A DNA stretch of 64,000 bases from Candidatus Heimdallarchaeota archaeon (lineage in GTDB: Archaea > Asgardarchaeota > Heimdallarchaeia > Heimdallarchaeales > Heimdallarchaeaceae), in contig DAOVER010000012.1 in the NCBI GenBank assembly GCA_030668875.1, positions 1 through 64,000 of the forward strand. The letters are read 5' to 3'. The notes below the pieces were generated by a model, which was given only the letters and a program-made list of their open reading frames with translations, did no database searches and was not told where the DNA came from. Made by a program: the position numbers and the translations under genes. This document shows positions 47,661 to 58,230 of this stretch, piece by piece (within the stretch, counting starts at the first letter, position 1; the number at the start of each line of letters is the position of its first letter).

Positions 47661-49040
47661 ATGTGCCCTGAAATTTCAAGACATATTTTTAGAGCTTATG
47701 ACATAAGAGGGTTGTACAACATAGATATAACTCCTCCAATTATGTACGAAATTGGTTTAGCATTTGGATCCTATGTTAAAGAAGTACTCAATGGGTCGGA
47801 AATAGCAGTGGGGTGTGATATCCGTCAATCAAGTGTTCCTCTAGTTCACTCCTTCATATCTGGAGTTACAACTGTAGGAATTCATGTTACTTTTGCCAGT
47901 ACAACTGCTTTTGGGCAAGCATTGTTTGCCGGATGGTCTCTGAATAAAACAGCTATCGCATTTATAACTGCAAGCCATTTACCTCCCGAATGGAATGGGA
48001 TAAAATTCTATCACGCAGATGGGGTTGGTTTCTCTGAAGAGGAACTAATGAAGATAAGAGATCGTGCAATTAGCAAAACATTCTCCATAAAAGGTTGGCA
48101 AGAAACAGGACAATTAGATAATTATGATGTAACTAATGCTTATTTAGAATTTTTTGAGAATAAATTCAGTTTCTCAAAGAAACTAAAAGTTGCCTTAGAC
48201 TGTGGAGGTGGTAGCATGACGCTCTCAGCGCCAGAAGTTTTTTCACGCCTTAATTTAGAAGTTGTTCCAATTTATTGTACTCCCGACCCACTCTTCTCTG
48301 GAAGACCATCAGATCCAAAACCTGAGAATCTGACTAAGATAATGGAAGCTGTTAAAGAACAATCTTGTGATTTTGGTGTTGCATTTGATGGAGATGGAGA
48401 TAGAGCTGTTATTATAGACAATAAAGGGAAAGTACTCTCTGCAGATGAAACAGGGATTATAATAGGTACGTATGGTTTAGAACAGAAAAATAGTACGATT
48501 ATAGTTAATGTTGAGTGCTCTAAGGCGGTTAAAGAACAACTTGAACCCTTAGGGTATAAAATCAAACAAATTCCTGTAGGGCACACCTACCTTACTATAG
48601 AGGCAAAACAAGAGAAAGCTCCCCTAGGTCTAGAATCGAGTGGTCACATTATTATCCCAGAATACTTCTTGTTTGATGATGCCATGGTTACTCCACTTAA
48701 GATTGCAGAAATACTTAATAACATAGAATCGAGACTCTCAGATTTAGTAGAAAAAATTCCTATCTATCCTATGAAAAAAGTGGAAATAGACTGCGAGGAT
48801 AGACTCAAATTCGATGTTGTTGAAGCATTCAAAATAGAAGTTGAAAAAGAATATGAAGAAGTAAACACCCTAGATGGGGTTAGAATTGAGTTGAAAGAAG
48901 GATGGGTACTAATTCGTCCATCAAACACATCTCCAATAATAAGAATGACAATCGAAGCTAATAATGAACAGGAAATAGAGTCAATTCAGAATAAATTTGA
49001 GGATAGATTAAAATCTCTAATTGACAAAGCATCTAAATAA
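47661..49040 (+). CDS. Phosphomannomutase/phosphoglucomutase
   Basis: FRAYDIRG, TASHLPPEWNGIKFY, FDGDGDRAVIID, GLESSGHI, RPSNTSPIIRMTIEA. Confidence 0.95.
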   Translation: MCPEISRHIFRAYDIRGLYNIDITPPIMYEIGLAFGSYVKEVLNGSEIAVGCDIRQSSVPLVHSFISGVTTVGIHVTFASTTAFGQALFAGWSLNKTAIAFITASHLPPEWNGIKFYHADGVGFSEEELMKIRDRAISKTFSIKGWQETGQLDNYDVTNAYLEFFENKFSFSKKLKVALDCGGGSMTLSAPEVFSRLNLEVVPIYCTPDPLFSGRPSDPKPENLTKIMEAVKEQSCDFGVAFDGDGDRAVIIDNKGKVLSADETGIIIGTYGLEQKNSTIIVNVECSKAVKEQLEPLGYKIKQIPVGHTYLTIEAKQEKAPLGLESSGHIIIPEYFLFDDAMVTPLKIAEILNNIESRLSDLVEKIPIYPMKKVEIDCEDRLKFDVVEAFKIEVEKEYEEVNTLDGVRIELKEGWVLIRPSNTSPIIRMTIEANNEQEIESIQNKFEDRLKSLIDKASK

Positions 49041-49049
49041 AGTGGTAAA

Positions 49050-49796
49050 ATGAAAAAGTCTCTCCCTGAGTTTTATTGTCCATATTCGGATAAGTGTCAT
49101 CAATGTTGTCTTGACACAGAAATGACACTTTCAGAAGAGGATATAACAAGAATACATACGTTGGGATATGAAATTGAAGAGTTTCTGGAAGAGAAAGAAG
49201 GTTTCATGACATTGCGAAATATTGACAACCATTGTATTTTCTTAAAAAATAAAAGATGTTCGATTTATGAGAATCGCCCCCAAGGATGTAGATTTTATCC
49301 ACTTATTTACGACTTTGATATTGAAGATTTTGTAATTGATAACTTGTGTGATCACCATGAGGACTTTGATTTAGAAATTTATCGACCTCTATTCGATTCT
49401 GTTCAAGTTTTTGTTTACAATTTAATAAGTGAAAGAGACATAAGAATGAGAAAAACTATGGAAGAGGAAAGTAAGGCTGAAGTTAAAGAGTCAAAGGAAG
49501 CACCTGAAAACCCATTAGCAAAAGAAGTTATTGGAATTGAAAGTGACAAAGAAAAAATCGAGAGTCTGTTAGCACAAGCGATTGATGATACTAAAGATGA
49601 GAATGTAGAAAATTTGGAGGAAGCTTTGAAATCTGAGATGAAGGAAATTGAAGAAGAAATTGAGGAATTAGAGAGAGGGATACAATCAGACATAGATTCT
49701 GCAGAAGAGTATGTAAAAATTACCGAGAAGAGCATAAAATCTGAAATAGAGGAGCTAGAAAAGAGAAGAAGAAAAGCTGAAGAAGATGATGATTAA
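49050..49796 (+). CDS. YkgJ-family Cys-cluster protein with acidic coiled-coil C-terminus
   Basis: CPYSDKCHQCCLDTEMTLSEEDI, CIFLKNKRCSIYENRPQGCRFYPL. Confidence 0.8.
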   Translation: MKKSLPEFYCPYSDKCHQCCLDTEMTLSEEDITRIHTLGYEIEEFLEEKEGFMTLRNIDNHCIFLKNKRCSIYENRPQGCRFYPLIYDFDIEDFVIDNLCDHHEDFDLEIYRPLFDSVQVFVYNLISERDIRMRKTMEEESKAEVKESKEAPENPLAKEVIGIESDKEKIESLLAQAIDDTKDENVENLEEALKSEMKEIEEEIEELERGIQSDIDSAEEYVKITEKSIKSEIEELEKRRRKAEEDDD

Positions 49797-49816
49797 TAGC
49801 ATTATTAGAGTATCAA

Positions 49817-50914
49817 TTATTCTCTGAATCTACCTTCGAACTTCTTCAATACATCTGGTAAAGTGGTGTATTCCATTTCACTAAGAGGGAGTCTTCCAGG
49901 CTCAAATGGACCATGTCTTCTCATATATTCAGCAATCTCATTGCATTTTTCACGTGTCGAATCGAATGATAGATCATCGAAAAGATCAACTGCACCTATA
50001 ATTTTTCCATTTTTCAGCTGAAATCCTAAACCAACTACACGAGGTGGTCCGTCAAAACGTACACACTGACTATATTCTAAAGGAACTGGCATTAAAGGAC
50101 CTCTATGAGACCCTCTCATCCATCCTGATACTAAATGACCAAGTGTAAATGCTTCTACTATCTCTCCTACTGCTGGAAAACCACTTTGACTTCTAACAAT
50201 GGCAACAGGATCATCTTTTCCAACATACTTACCTGCAATTAAAGCTAGTTTATCAGTTGAAATAGATGCAGCAATCCCTAATTCAGGATTTTTACTATAA
50301 ACATGTTTTATAACATATTTACTTGGGGCCCCTACAAGAGCTAAGAGATCATACATCTCATTTGGACAACTCAAGTCGAGGAATTTATTTTTGAAAACAT
50401 CCATTACTGAAAAATTAAAACCATCATGCAATTTTGGATCGATAATCAAACCAGCTGTATTGAACGGATTTGCAAACATCTGGAATATGGGATAATTAAA
50501 CGCACCTGGTTCAGTTTTATCCATAGCAAAAACTAAAATCGGCTCAGCAGGTCTCTCCTCAATCTCCATTTCAGCACAACCTGGCCCCATTCCTTTGACA
50601 TTTCCAGAAAATGTGTCTTTTAGTAAATCTTGTCCTGCACCATATAAACCGATATTTCTTGCTTCAGTACCAAGTTTCATAAAAGTGTCCCAAGCTAATT
50701 TGTGTATTTCTGCATTGTCAACACCTTTGTTATGGGTCATTAGAAGTTCAGTATCATCTCCAGCATTAAAAACCAAAAAATCCGTAATAGTATTTTCATC
50801 TTTTGCTTTTTCCATCAGTTCTTCCGCTAAAGTCATCAAAGGTTCATACACAGTTACATGACCTGGACTTGAACCAATATCAGCCTTGATTAAACTTATT
50901 GTTGTTTTCACCAA
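49817..50914 (-). CDS. Archaeal bifunctional fructose-1,6-bisphosphate aldolase/phosphatase
   Basis: TISLIKADIGSSPGH, GYGAGQDLLKDTFSGNVKGMGPG-like block, GLGFQLKNGKIIG. Confidence 0.94.
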   Translation of the reverse strand: MVKTTISLIKADIGSSPGHVTVYEPLMTLAEELMEKAKDENTITDFLVFNAGDDTELLMTHNKGVDNAEIHKLAWDTFMKLGTEARNIGLYGAGQDLLKDTFSGNVKGMGPGCAEMEIEERPAEPILVFAMDKTEPGAFNYPIFQMFANPFNTAGLIIDPKLHDGFNFSVMDVFKNKFLDLSCPNEMYDLLALVGAPSKYVIKHVYSKNPELGIAASISTDKLALIAGKYVGKDDPVAIVRSQSGFPAVGEIVEAFTLGHLVSGWMRGSHRGPLMPVPLEYSQCVRFDGPPRVVGLGFQLKNGKIIGAVDLFDDLSFDSTREKCNEIAEYMRRHGPFEPGRLPLSEMEYTTLPDVLKKFEGRFRE

Positions 50915-51032
50915 ATATAATCACCTAATAAAATAATACGGGTTGCTAATACATATTATATGAATCTAATTTAAATCTTTGCCTTTTGAGTATTTAAAAA
51001 AGTAAATATGAAGAGAAAAAAGAGTATAGAAT

Positions 51033-51950
51033 TTAAAGTTGTTCAATTTTGAACCAAAGCTCAATAAGATCTTTTGAGCCACCCACGAATCCAACTCGTT
51101 GATGGAGATAGTGCATCCGGGTTAATTTTTTAACATCAAGGGGGTTAATGTTTTCATATTTTATTTCATGTCCATCTGCAGTAATATAGAAACCATCACC
51201 ATTAACCTTTGATAGAATGTAGAGATAAGGTATTATCTCATAGACGAATCTAAGTTTAGGAGCAAAATAACCAAAAACACCTGTTTTCTCGAAAACGTTA
51301 TTCATGTCTTGTACCATGCAACCTCCATACCTGTTTTTACCTTTAATATCTAAAGCATCTACGAAGAGTTTTTGCTTTGCTGAATGATTATTGTATTTAC
51401 CCCCTAGACCAAAAACAGGATTTTTACTTGGACTTATATCTAAGGAATCTCGAATAACGCGGAAGGATTCACCATCATGAACAAATTGTATAAAACCTAG
51501 TTCAGTAGCCAAATCGAATCGTAAGTAAAGTGTATAACTTACAGTTAAGGCAGCGACAGTATAACCGTCTTTATTGATAACGTTTACAATTGCTCCAGGA
51601 CTTCTAGTTCTTATAATTGAAGAACCATCGATAAAATCCCCAAGTATAATATAATTCCCCGTCCCTTCCATAATATTTTTTTCATCGGTTTCTTCACCCA
51701 GTAGTAAGGAATAAAGATGATTTGGCATTCTTTGTAGGAAAAGTTCGTGTGTTGCGATATCAAGGCTAAGTTGTTCATCCCCAGAAACATTGATAATTCC
51801 TGAATAATCATTTTCACCTAATAAGAAAGTCAGAATCTGTTTTGGGACATCTAAACTTATAGTTATAAGTTCTCTGAGTAAATCACTTAATTCTTTTGAT
51901 TCAAGTGCGTCCAGATAAGAGTCCAAAGTAGGATATTTTGTTATTGACAT
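51033..51950 (-). CDS. Class I FBPase-like phosphatase of the Li+-sensitive phosphatase superfamily
   Basis: GDFIDGSSIIRTRSPGAIV, YGGCMVQDMNNVFEKTGVFGYFAPKLRFVYEIIPYLYIL, LHQRVGFVGGSKDLIEL. Confidence 0.7.
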   Translation of the reverse strand: MSITKYPTLDSYLDALESKELSDLLRELITISLDVPKQILTFLLGENDYSGIINVSGDEQLSLDIATHELFLQRMPNHLYSLLLGEETDEKNIMEGTGNYIILGDFIDGSSIIRTRSPGAIVNVINKDGYTVAALTVSYTLYLRFDLATELGFIQFVHDGESFRVIRDSLDISPSKNPVFGLGGKYNNHSAKQKLFVDALDIKGKNRYGGCMVQDMNNVFEKTGVFGYFAPKLRFVYEIIPYLYILSKVNGDGFYITADGHEIKYENINPLDVKKLTRMHYLHQRVGFVGGSKDLIELWFKIEQL

Positions 51951-51961
51951 ATAGTCAGATC

Positions 51962-53134
51962 CTAGTATGTGTTTTCTAAATTATTCTCTGTTATGTACTT
52001 ATAACATAACTTAGCTGTATCTTCCATCTTAAGGGCTTCTATGAAATCATTCATATCAGACACGGCTTGAGCAATTATAGATTCTTTTGTGCTTGATTTA
52101 ATATTTTCAACTTCATCAAAGAACTCTTTCCAAGCGTATTTAGAACTTTTAGCGAAAGTTGTATGCTCATCTACATCTGGTTTACTGTAAGTCTCAAGTA
52201 CCCATTTCCTCATTTTTGCGTATAGCTCTGGCTCATTTACTTCGAGTATCTTATAAACTAACCTCTGCCAATGTGTACCTATATTGCCTTTAGCTATATT
52301 ACCATGTGGAAATGTCGATCCTATAACGTTGACTGGAGTACCGGTAATGCCATGTTGTGCTATTCGAGTAGTATATCCTAACTTCTTAAATTCATCAACT
52401 ATTTCTACAGTCCTTTGCACATTGATTCCTAATTGAGGTACAACTTTACCATTTACATCAACACTGACACCATGAGTAGACCCATTTGCTATTGCAAGAT
52501 AATCTAATTTTACACCAGATTTTTCTAAGGACTGAACGTAGTAAGTAGCTTCTTCAAGACTAGTAAATTCTGTGATCCCAATTTCTCCAACCTCCCCTTC
52601 CAGACCGTATGGTTTGTCACCCAACTTTTCTTTCAAAAAATCAAACAGAACTAACCCTTTAGAAAGAATGTCCTTTAGTTGTCCGCTTACTGTAGATTCA
52701 TTTCGATTAAAGAGAAAGGAAGTATCAATTGCATATCCAGAAAATCCAGCGTCTATTCGAGCATTAATCTCCTTCATCACATTGGACATTTCTTCGTCAG
52801 TTCCCTTCTTTACAGTCAAGTGATCAGCGTGTAAAGCATAAGCATACCACTTTTCTTTTGCTGCTGCTGATTGACATCTGTCTGCAAATTTATTAGGGGT
52901 ATATCCAGTATAACCACCACTCAGAGACATCTCACTCAATGCAAGTTCAAATATCACAACAGAATTTGCTTGTTTTGCTGCTCTTAAAATTCCTCTAATA
53001 ACTTCCTCAGTTGCTCTTGGATTTATAGCAGCAATGATTGTTTCTTCTCCTAAAACTCCATTTGCAATAAAATTCATGGGAAGTGGAGTTCTTGGAGTTT
53101 CAAAGAATTCTATAATATCTTGTTCTAGAACCAA
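51962..53134 (-). CDS. Class II fructose-bisphosphate aldolase-like protein
   Basis: NPRATEEVIRGILRAAKQANSVVIFELA, YALHADHLTV, GLEGEVGEIG, YLAIANGSTHG. Confidence 0.75.
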   Translation of the reverse strand: MVLEQDIIEFFETPRTPLPMNFIANGVLGEETIIAAINPRATEEVIRGILRAAKQANSVVIFELALSEMSLSGGYTGYTPNKFADRCQSAAAKEKWYAYALHADHLTVKKGTDEEMSNVMKEINARIDAGFSGYAIDTSFLFNRNESTVSGQLKDILSKGLVLFDFLKEKLGDKPYGLEGEVGEIGITEFTSLEEATYYVQSLEKSGVKLDYLAIANGSTHGVSVDVNGKVVPQLGINVQRTVEIVDEFKKLGYTTRIAQHGITGTPVNVIGSTFPHGNIAKGNIGTHWQRLVYKILEVNEPELYAKMRKWVLETYSKPDVDEHTTFAKSSKYAWKEFFDEVENIKSSTKESIIAQAVSDMNDFIEALKMEDTAKLCYKYITENNLENTY

Positions 53135-53300
53135 ATGATAACACCTTGTAAAAATATCATAAGCATCTTAATAATTTTTGCCTTCATATAGAACACAATT
53201 TTCATTTAACTGGAGGATGAAGATAGTACTAATACCTGAAAAATTGAGAGACCTTAGACAAAGTTTTTTATAAAACTACGATGAATAATGAGTGATTCAA

Positions 53301-53600
53301 ATGGTTGAACAAAGGAATCCCTTAACGGTTTTAATTTTGACAATTATCACATTTGGTATTTATGGTCTAGTGTGGTATGTAAAGACAAAGAATGAAATGA
53401 ATTCTTTGGGAGCGGAAATCCCAACAGCTTGGTTTCTTATAATACCTATCTTGAACATTTACTGGATTTGGAAGTATTGTGAAGGATATGCAAAGGTTAC
53501 ACAAAAGATGGATGCTATAACCTTATTTATAATCGAAATAATATTTGCCCCAGCTTTTATATGGATTGTTCAAGACGGATTGAATGAGAAAGCACAATAA
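53301..53600 (+). CDS. DUF4234-like small membrane protein
   Basis: NPLTVLILTIITFGIYGLVWYVKTKNEMN...IPILNIYWIWKYCEGYAKVTQ. Confidence 0.8.
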   Translation: MVEQRNPLTVLILTIITFGIYGLVWYVKTKNEMNSLGAEIPTAWFLIIPILNIYWIWKYCEGYAKVTQKMDAITLFIIEIIFAPAFIWIVQDGLNEKAQ

Positions 53601-53729
53601 ACTCATTTTTTCTGGTTTTTTCTTTTTTAGAATTTTTTCTTGACGAATTTGTCTTTCCACAGTGTTTAAGACAGAGCAGTTCTATAATAGCATAATGCTT
53701 GTTACTTAAAAAAATAGGAGAGTAAAATA

Positions 53730-54725
53730 TTGAAATATAGAAAAGTTGGAAAATCTGGTCTTAAAATTAGCGAAATCTCTCTTGGGTCTTGGTTAACATA
53801 TGGGGGTACAGTCGAAGACGAAACAGCCAAGAAGTGTATCGCTGAAGCAATTGAAAATGGAATAAATTTCATTGATTCAGCTGAAATATATGCAAAGGGT
53901 GGAGCGGAAAGAGTTATTGCCGATTTTCTCAAAGACGAGACAGTCAACAGAAAAGATCTAGTAATCTCAAGCAAATTATTCTGGCCAATGTCAGAAGACA
54001 TAAATGATTGGGGATTAGGCAGAAAAAACGTAATGAACGCAATTGAGGGGACATTAGAACGATTAAATACAGATTATGTCGATATCTACTATTGTCACAG
54101 ATATGATTATTTGACTCCATTAAAAGAAACTGTTCAAGTCATGGACGATTTAATTAGAAGTGGCAAGGTACATTATTGGGGCACAAGTGTATGGACAGCT
54201 GCACAGTTAGAAAGAGCCGTTGCAATTGCAAAAGAATTTCATACTCATAAACCAACAGTTGAACAACCACTTTACAATATGTTCGTAAGACACATTGAAA
54301 TGGAAATCATGCCAGTTGCAAAAACTCATGGTATTGGTTTCACAGTATGGTCTCCATTAGCTCAAGGACTTCTAACAGGTAAGTATAATGAAGGAATACC
54401 AGAAGGTAGTAGAGCTTCAAAATCTGAATTTCTTAAGAAAAATCTTACAGATGAAAACATTGCAAAGATTAAGAAACTAGTCGAAATTACTAAATCATTG
54501 GATATTTCTATGAGCCAATTAGCTTTAGCATGGATCTTAAGACGTTCTGAAATATCGTGTGCGATTATTGGTGCAACAAAACCAGAACATGTAACAGAAA
54601 ATGTTAAAGCTTCTGATGTGGTACTTTCAAAGGATATTCTTTTACAAATTGACCAAGTATTAGACAATGAACCTGAATGGCCATTAACTTATAAACCAAA
54701 TTTATATACTGATAAAATGAGGTGA
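53730..54725 (+). CDS. Aldo/keto reductase
   Basis: MKYRKVGKSGLKISEISLGSW, FIDSAEIYAKGGAE, VEQPLYNMF, WSPLAQGLLTGKY. Confidence 0.95.
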   Translation: MKYRKVGKSGLKISEISLGSWLTYGGTVEDETAKKCIAEAIENGINFIDSAEIYAKGGAERVIADFLKDETVNRKDLVISSKLFWPMSEDINDWGLGRKNVMNAIEGTLERLNTDYVDIYYCHRYDYLTPLKETVQVMDDLIRSGKVHYWGTSVWTAAQLERAVAIAKEFHTHKPTVEQPLYNMFVRHIEMEIMPVAKTHGIGFTVWSPLAQGLLTGKYNEGIPEGSRASKSEFLKKNLTDENIAKIKKLVEITKSLDISMSQLALAWILRRSEISCAIIGATKPEHVTENVKASDVVLSKDILLQIDQVLDNEPEWPLTYKPNLYTDKMR

Positions 54726-54810
54726 AATTTCATTTTTCTCTTTTTCACATAAATTTTAAATAATTCAATGGAATCACTATCCGTAGAAAAACCCTGTTTT
54801 AGTGATATAA

Positions 54811-56148
54811 ATGGTAATGTTAAGCAAGCGTCAAAAGATTTTTTATGGAATATGTAGATTTGGAACTTCAATTTTTATGCAGGCTGTAACATTAGCAACA
54901 ATATATATCTATGCAAATCATTTTGAACTAAGCCAAAATCTAAACGCAATCGGAAATTCGGTTGGAAAAATCGTCATAGCTTTTTCTGGTTTTATTTTTG
55001 GATATATCTCAGATATTCTCCCATCATCAAAGTTTGGAAGAAGAAAGATATTTATCTGGACTGGAGCACCATTATTAGCCATTTCATTTGTTATGTTATT
55101 CCTTCCACACTTATTCATTCCAATCGGTAACAACACTTCAGTATTTGTCTGGCTACTAATTTGGAATTCATTGTTTAATCTCTTCTATGGATATCTATTG
55201 ACTCCGTATCAATCTTGGATGCCAGAAATTACTACTGAAGAGGATAGAGTCAATGTGTCTGGATATCAAAACACTTCAAATCTAATCGCAACTGTAGGGG
55301 GATTGGGTTTTGTATTCTTTATTGCTGGAGGCTTAAGCGAAGAAGGAATATCAAGCTCTTATGGAACAATTCTCCTATTTGCAGTTATCGCTTTTGCAGT
55401 AATTGAAGTTATTATGTTCCTACCGATGCTTCTTACAATTAAAGAAAGACAAGTTGAGAGAAAAGAAAGGAATATTCTTAGAGAGTTCAAAATTGTGTTA
55501 AAAAACAAAAACTATGTAATCTGGTTTATTGCACAAGGGATTTATTCAATTGGACTGACCATTTTACTTTCTTTAACCCTAGATTTGATGGGATTTATGG
55601 GATTTTCAGGTATTCTAGATTTCAGTGTTTTTGGTGTACTTATGTTTGGGATGGTGATAATCAGTTTTGTTTTTTGGACTAGGTTATCCAAGAAAATCGG
55701 GAAAAAATGGTGTCTTATCATTGGTTTTGCTTGTGTTATTGTTGTGTTACCATTTACTCTATTTGTTGCGGAAATACCGTATAATATTGGTGGTTACTTA
55801 TTCGGGTTCCTTCTAGGGATTGGATTATCAGTTTCATATCTATTTCCATATGCAATTATTGGGGATATAGCTGATGCAGATGAAAGGTTAACAAAAGAAT
55901 CACGAGCTGGAATGTATACAGGTTTCAATTCTATTCCTCTTAATATCTTCCAAGCATTAGCATTGCTCATAATTCCACTGATATATGACCCTAATGAACC
56001 ACTTGCTGGTGTAGGATTGCAGTGGCTGGGACCAATAGCTGCAGGATTTATTTTGTTGTCAATTCCTGTACTTTGGTTAGGAAATTTTGATCCTTTCATG
56101 TTGAAGAAAACAAAGAAGAATGAGGTTAAAGAAGAGGAGTTGTTGTAA
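54811..56148 (+). CDS. MFS/GPH-type transporter
   Basis: About 12 TM segments; PYQSWMPEIT; SDILPSSKFGRRKIFIW. Confidence 0.88.
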   Translation: MVMLSKRQKIFYGICRFGTSIFMQAVTLATIYIYANHFELSQNLNAIGNSVGKIVIAFSGFIFGYISDILPSSKFGRRKIFIWTGAPLLAISFVMLFLPHLFIPIGNNTSVFVWLLIWNSLFNLFYGYLLTPYQSWMPEITTEEDRVNVSGYQNTSNLIATVGGLGFVFFIAGGLSEEGISSSYGTILLFAVIAFAVIEVIMFLPMLLTIKERQVERKERNILREFKIVLKNKNYVIWFIAQGIYSIGLTILLSLTLDLMGFMGFSGILDFSVFGVLMFGMVIISFVFWTRLSKKIGKKWCLIIGFACVIVVLPFTLFVAEIPYNIGGYLFGFLLGIGLSVSYLFPYAIIGDIADADERLTKESRAGMYTGFNSIPLNIFQALALLIIPLIYDPNEPLAGVGLQWLGPIAAGFILLSIPVLWLGNFDPFMLKKTKKNEVKEEELL

Positions 56149-57014
56149 TGGGACTGCTATTTGGTATAAGACCTTTCGAATTTTCTGATTTTTTTAAATT
56201 ATTCAAGGATGGAAATTTAGATTTATCGCGTTTGAATTATGTTGAAATAGTGAAAAAAAATATTGATGCTGGTTTCAAACACATTGAAATAACAGGAGAT
56301 TTAGCTCATGTTCTACCAGGAATATTAACCCCTGCTATCATAGAAGAATTAGTAAAAATAAAAGAAGAAGAGAACATCTCATTTTCAGTTCATCTTCCTC
56401 TTTGGGCAATTGAACCTGCAGCTTTTGCTCCTGAAATCAGAAAAGCATCAGTTGAGACTTTCGTTAACTGTATCAACCTAACTAAACCCTTAGACCCTAT
56501 TTGCTGGGTAATGCACGCCACTGGTGGTTTAACTGTTGAATTTATGAACATGAACCTTCCAGAATTTGCTCATGCGATAATGATACAACAATTTACAGCA
56601 CATGCAGCAGAGGCTATCAAACGAACTATAGAATTAACAGGAATTGAACCGAAAAAATTGGCAATAGAAAACATAGAATATCCTTTTGATATTATGTATC
56701 CAATCATTCAGCAACTAGACGTTAGTATTTGCTTTGATACGGGTCATTTACTCGCAGGCTTTTCAGGCAATATGAGTGTGATTGAGTTTCTAGAAAGTTA
56801 TTATGACCGAATAATTGAGTTTCATATTCACGATGGAGAGTGTCCACGTATTGATCACAAAACTTTGGGAAAGCATAAATTGCCAGTTCGAGAACTTCTA
56901 CTACGACTGAAAGATAAGAACTATCAAGGACCTTTAGTATTTGAGCTCAGTCATCAAGAATCCTTAGAATCTATGGAATATATTAAGAAAATCGTACCTG
57001 AGGTTCTTGAATGA
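56148..57014 (+). CDS. Sugar phosphate isomerase/epimerase (AP endonuclease 2-like TIM barrel)
   Basis: FSVHLPLWAIEPA, AIENIEYPFDIMYPI, CFDTGHLLAG, EFHIHDG. Confidence 0.85.
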   Translation: MGLLFGIRPFEFSDFFKLFKDGNLDLSRLNYVEIVKKNIDAGFKHIEITGDLAHVLPGILTPAIIEELVKIKEEENISFSVHLPLWAIEPAAFAPEIRKASVETFVNCINLTKPLDPICWVMHATGGLTVEFMNMNLPEFAHAIMIQQFTAHAAEAIKRTIELTGIEPKKLAIENIEYPFDIMYPIIQQLDVSICFDTGHLLAGFSGNMSVIEFLESYYDRIIEFHIHDGECPRIDHKTLGKHKLPVRELLLRLKDKNYQGPLVFELSHQESLESMEYIKKIVPEVLE

Positions 57015-57151
57015 GTTTATCCGAATAACAATACTTGAAATAGAGGCCATCCTTGTTTCATTTCTTTCTATTGAATTACTTCTCAACAAGTTCAGTTTTT
57101 TATAATTAATTTCTTTCTAGTTTTCAAATGAAGTTTATTCAAAGTAAATCT

Positions 57152-58096
57152 CTATTTCTTCTTTTTTTCCTTTCGTTTTCTTTTTTCCCGCTCTAATCTT
57201 TCTTTCTTATATTTTTTGAGCATTAGTTTATCCAATTGTTTCTCAGTCAAATCAGGTGGTTTCAATAGAGGTTCAGGATGTTCAATGAGTTCCTTAAGCA
57301 AATCAATAGTTGGACCAGTGTAGCTTCCTGGAGCTATTCGATCATCAATACCAACCCTTAGATTCATTACTTTTCGGATTTTAATTTCATCAGTTTCTTC
57401 GTTTATTATTTGAGCTTTGTGAATTTTCCCAATTGTAATTAACAATCCTGTTGTTCCTAGTTCAAAGAGATGATGATAAACTGCTTCTACATCAATTGAA
57501 CCTAAATGAGCTAGAAATGCGGTGGACCACATAGGTATATCTTTTGTAAATGCGTATATTGGAAAATTGCGTTCATCTGTCCAACGCATAAACCAGAAAA
57601 TGAATCTTATGACCCATCTTGGCATTGAACCCCAAAATTTAACATCTTGTTCATTTTTATTTTCGCCGAATCGAGACTCATATAGATGATAGGATACAGT
57701 TTTTTGAACAGTTTCCAGAGTGTCATATGGGTCAAATTCAATCATGGCATTCACTTCCTCCCCGTCTTCAGTTTTCTCTTTCTTAACGACAAAAGAAAGA
57801 ATAATCTGGTTTCTTTGCCATAATCTTCTTCCAGATACGAACCTGTTTATCTTATAACGTTTAGCTGTTGTTCTAACACACGCTGCTAAATAGATTTGAA
57901 AAAGGGTTAATTTGTCTTCTTCAGCCCGACTTATATTATACTCTTCCAAAAATTCGCGAGTATGTGTCAGATCAATTTGAGTTTTGCTAAAGATAGTACT
58001 ATCCAGCTTCTTTCGCATAATGTAAAACTCAAGTTCATGGAATTTATTGGTTTTCACCAATTCTGCATCAGGTCTTCGTGGCATTATAGATTGCAT
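57152..58096 (-). CDS. E2-acyltransferase-fold protein lacking canonical HxxxDG
   Basis: IMRKKLDSTIFSKTQIDLTHTREFLEEYN..KLTLFQIYLAACVRTTAKRYKINRFV and NLRVGIDDRIAPGSYTGPTIDLLKELIEHPEPLL. Confidence 0.65.
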   Translation of the reverse strand: MQSIMPRRPDAELVKTNKFHELEFYIMRKKLDSTIFSKTQIDLTHTREFLEEYNISRAEEDKLTLFQIYLAACVRTTAKRYKINRFVSGRRLWQRNQIILSFVVKKEKTEDGEEVNAMIEFDPYDTLETVQKTVSYHLYESRFGENKNEQDVKFWGSMPRWVIRFIFWFMRWTDERNFPIYAFTKDIPMWSTAFLAHLGSIDVEAVYHHLFELGTTGLLITIGKIHKAQIINEETDEIKIRKVMNLRVGIDDRIAPGSYTGPTIDLLKELIEHPEPLLKPPDLTEKQLDKLMLKKYKKERLEREKRKRKEKKKK

Positions 58097-58230
58097 CTCC
58101 TAATTAACTTAACTAGAATCAACCAAATTAAGTAACCTATGTGAAAACAGCTTCTATTTAATTATTATCTCAAGAAGATGCACAAAATTGAAAATATACT
58201 TGTTGCACAAGAAGTAGTGATAAATCAAGC

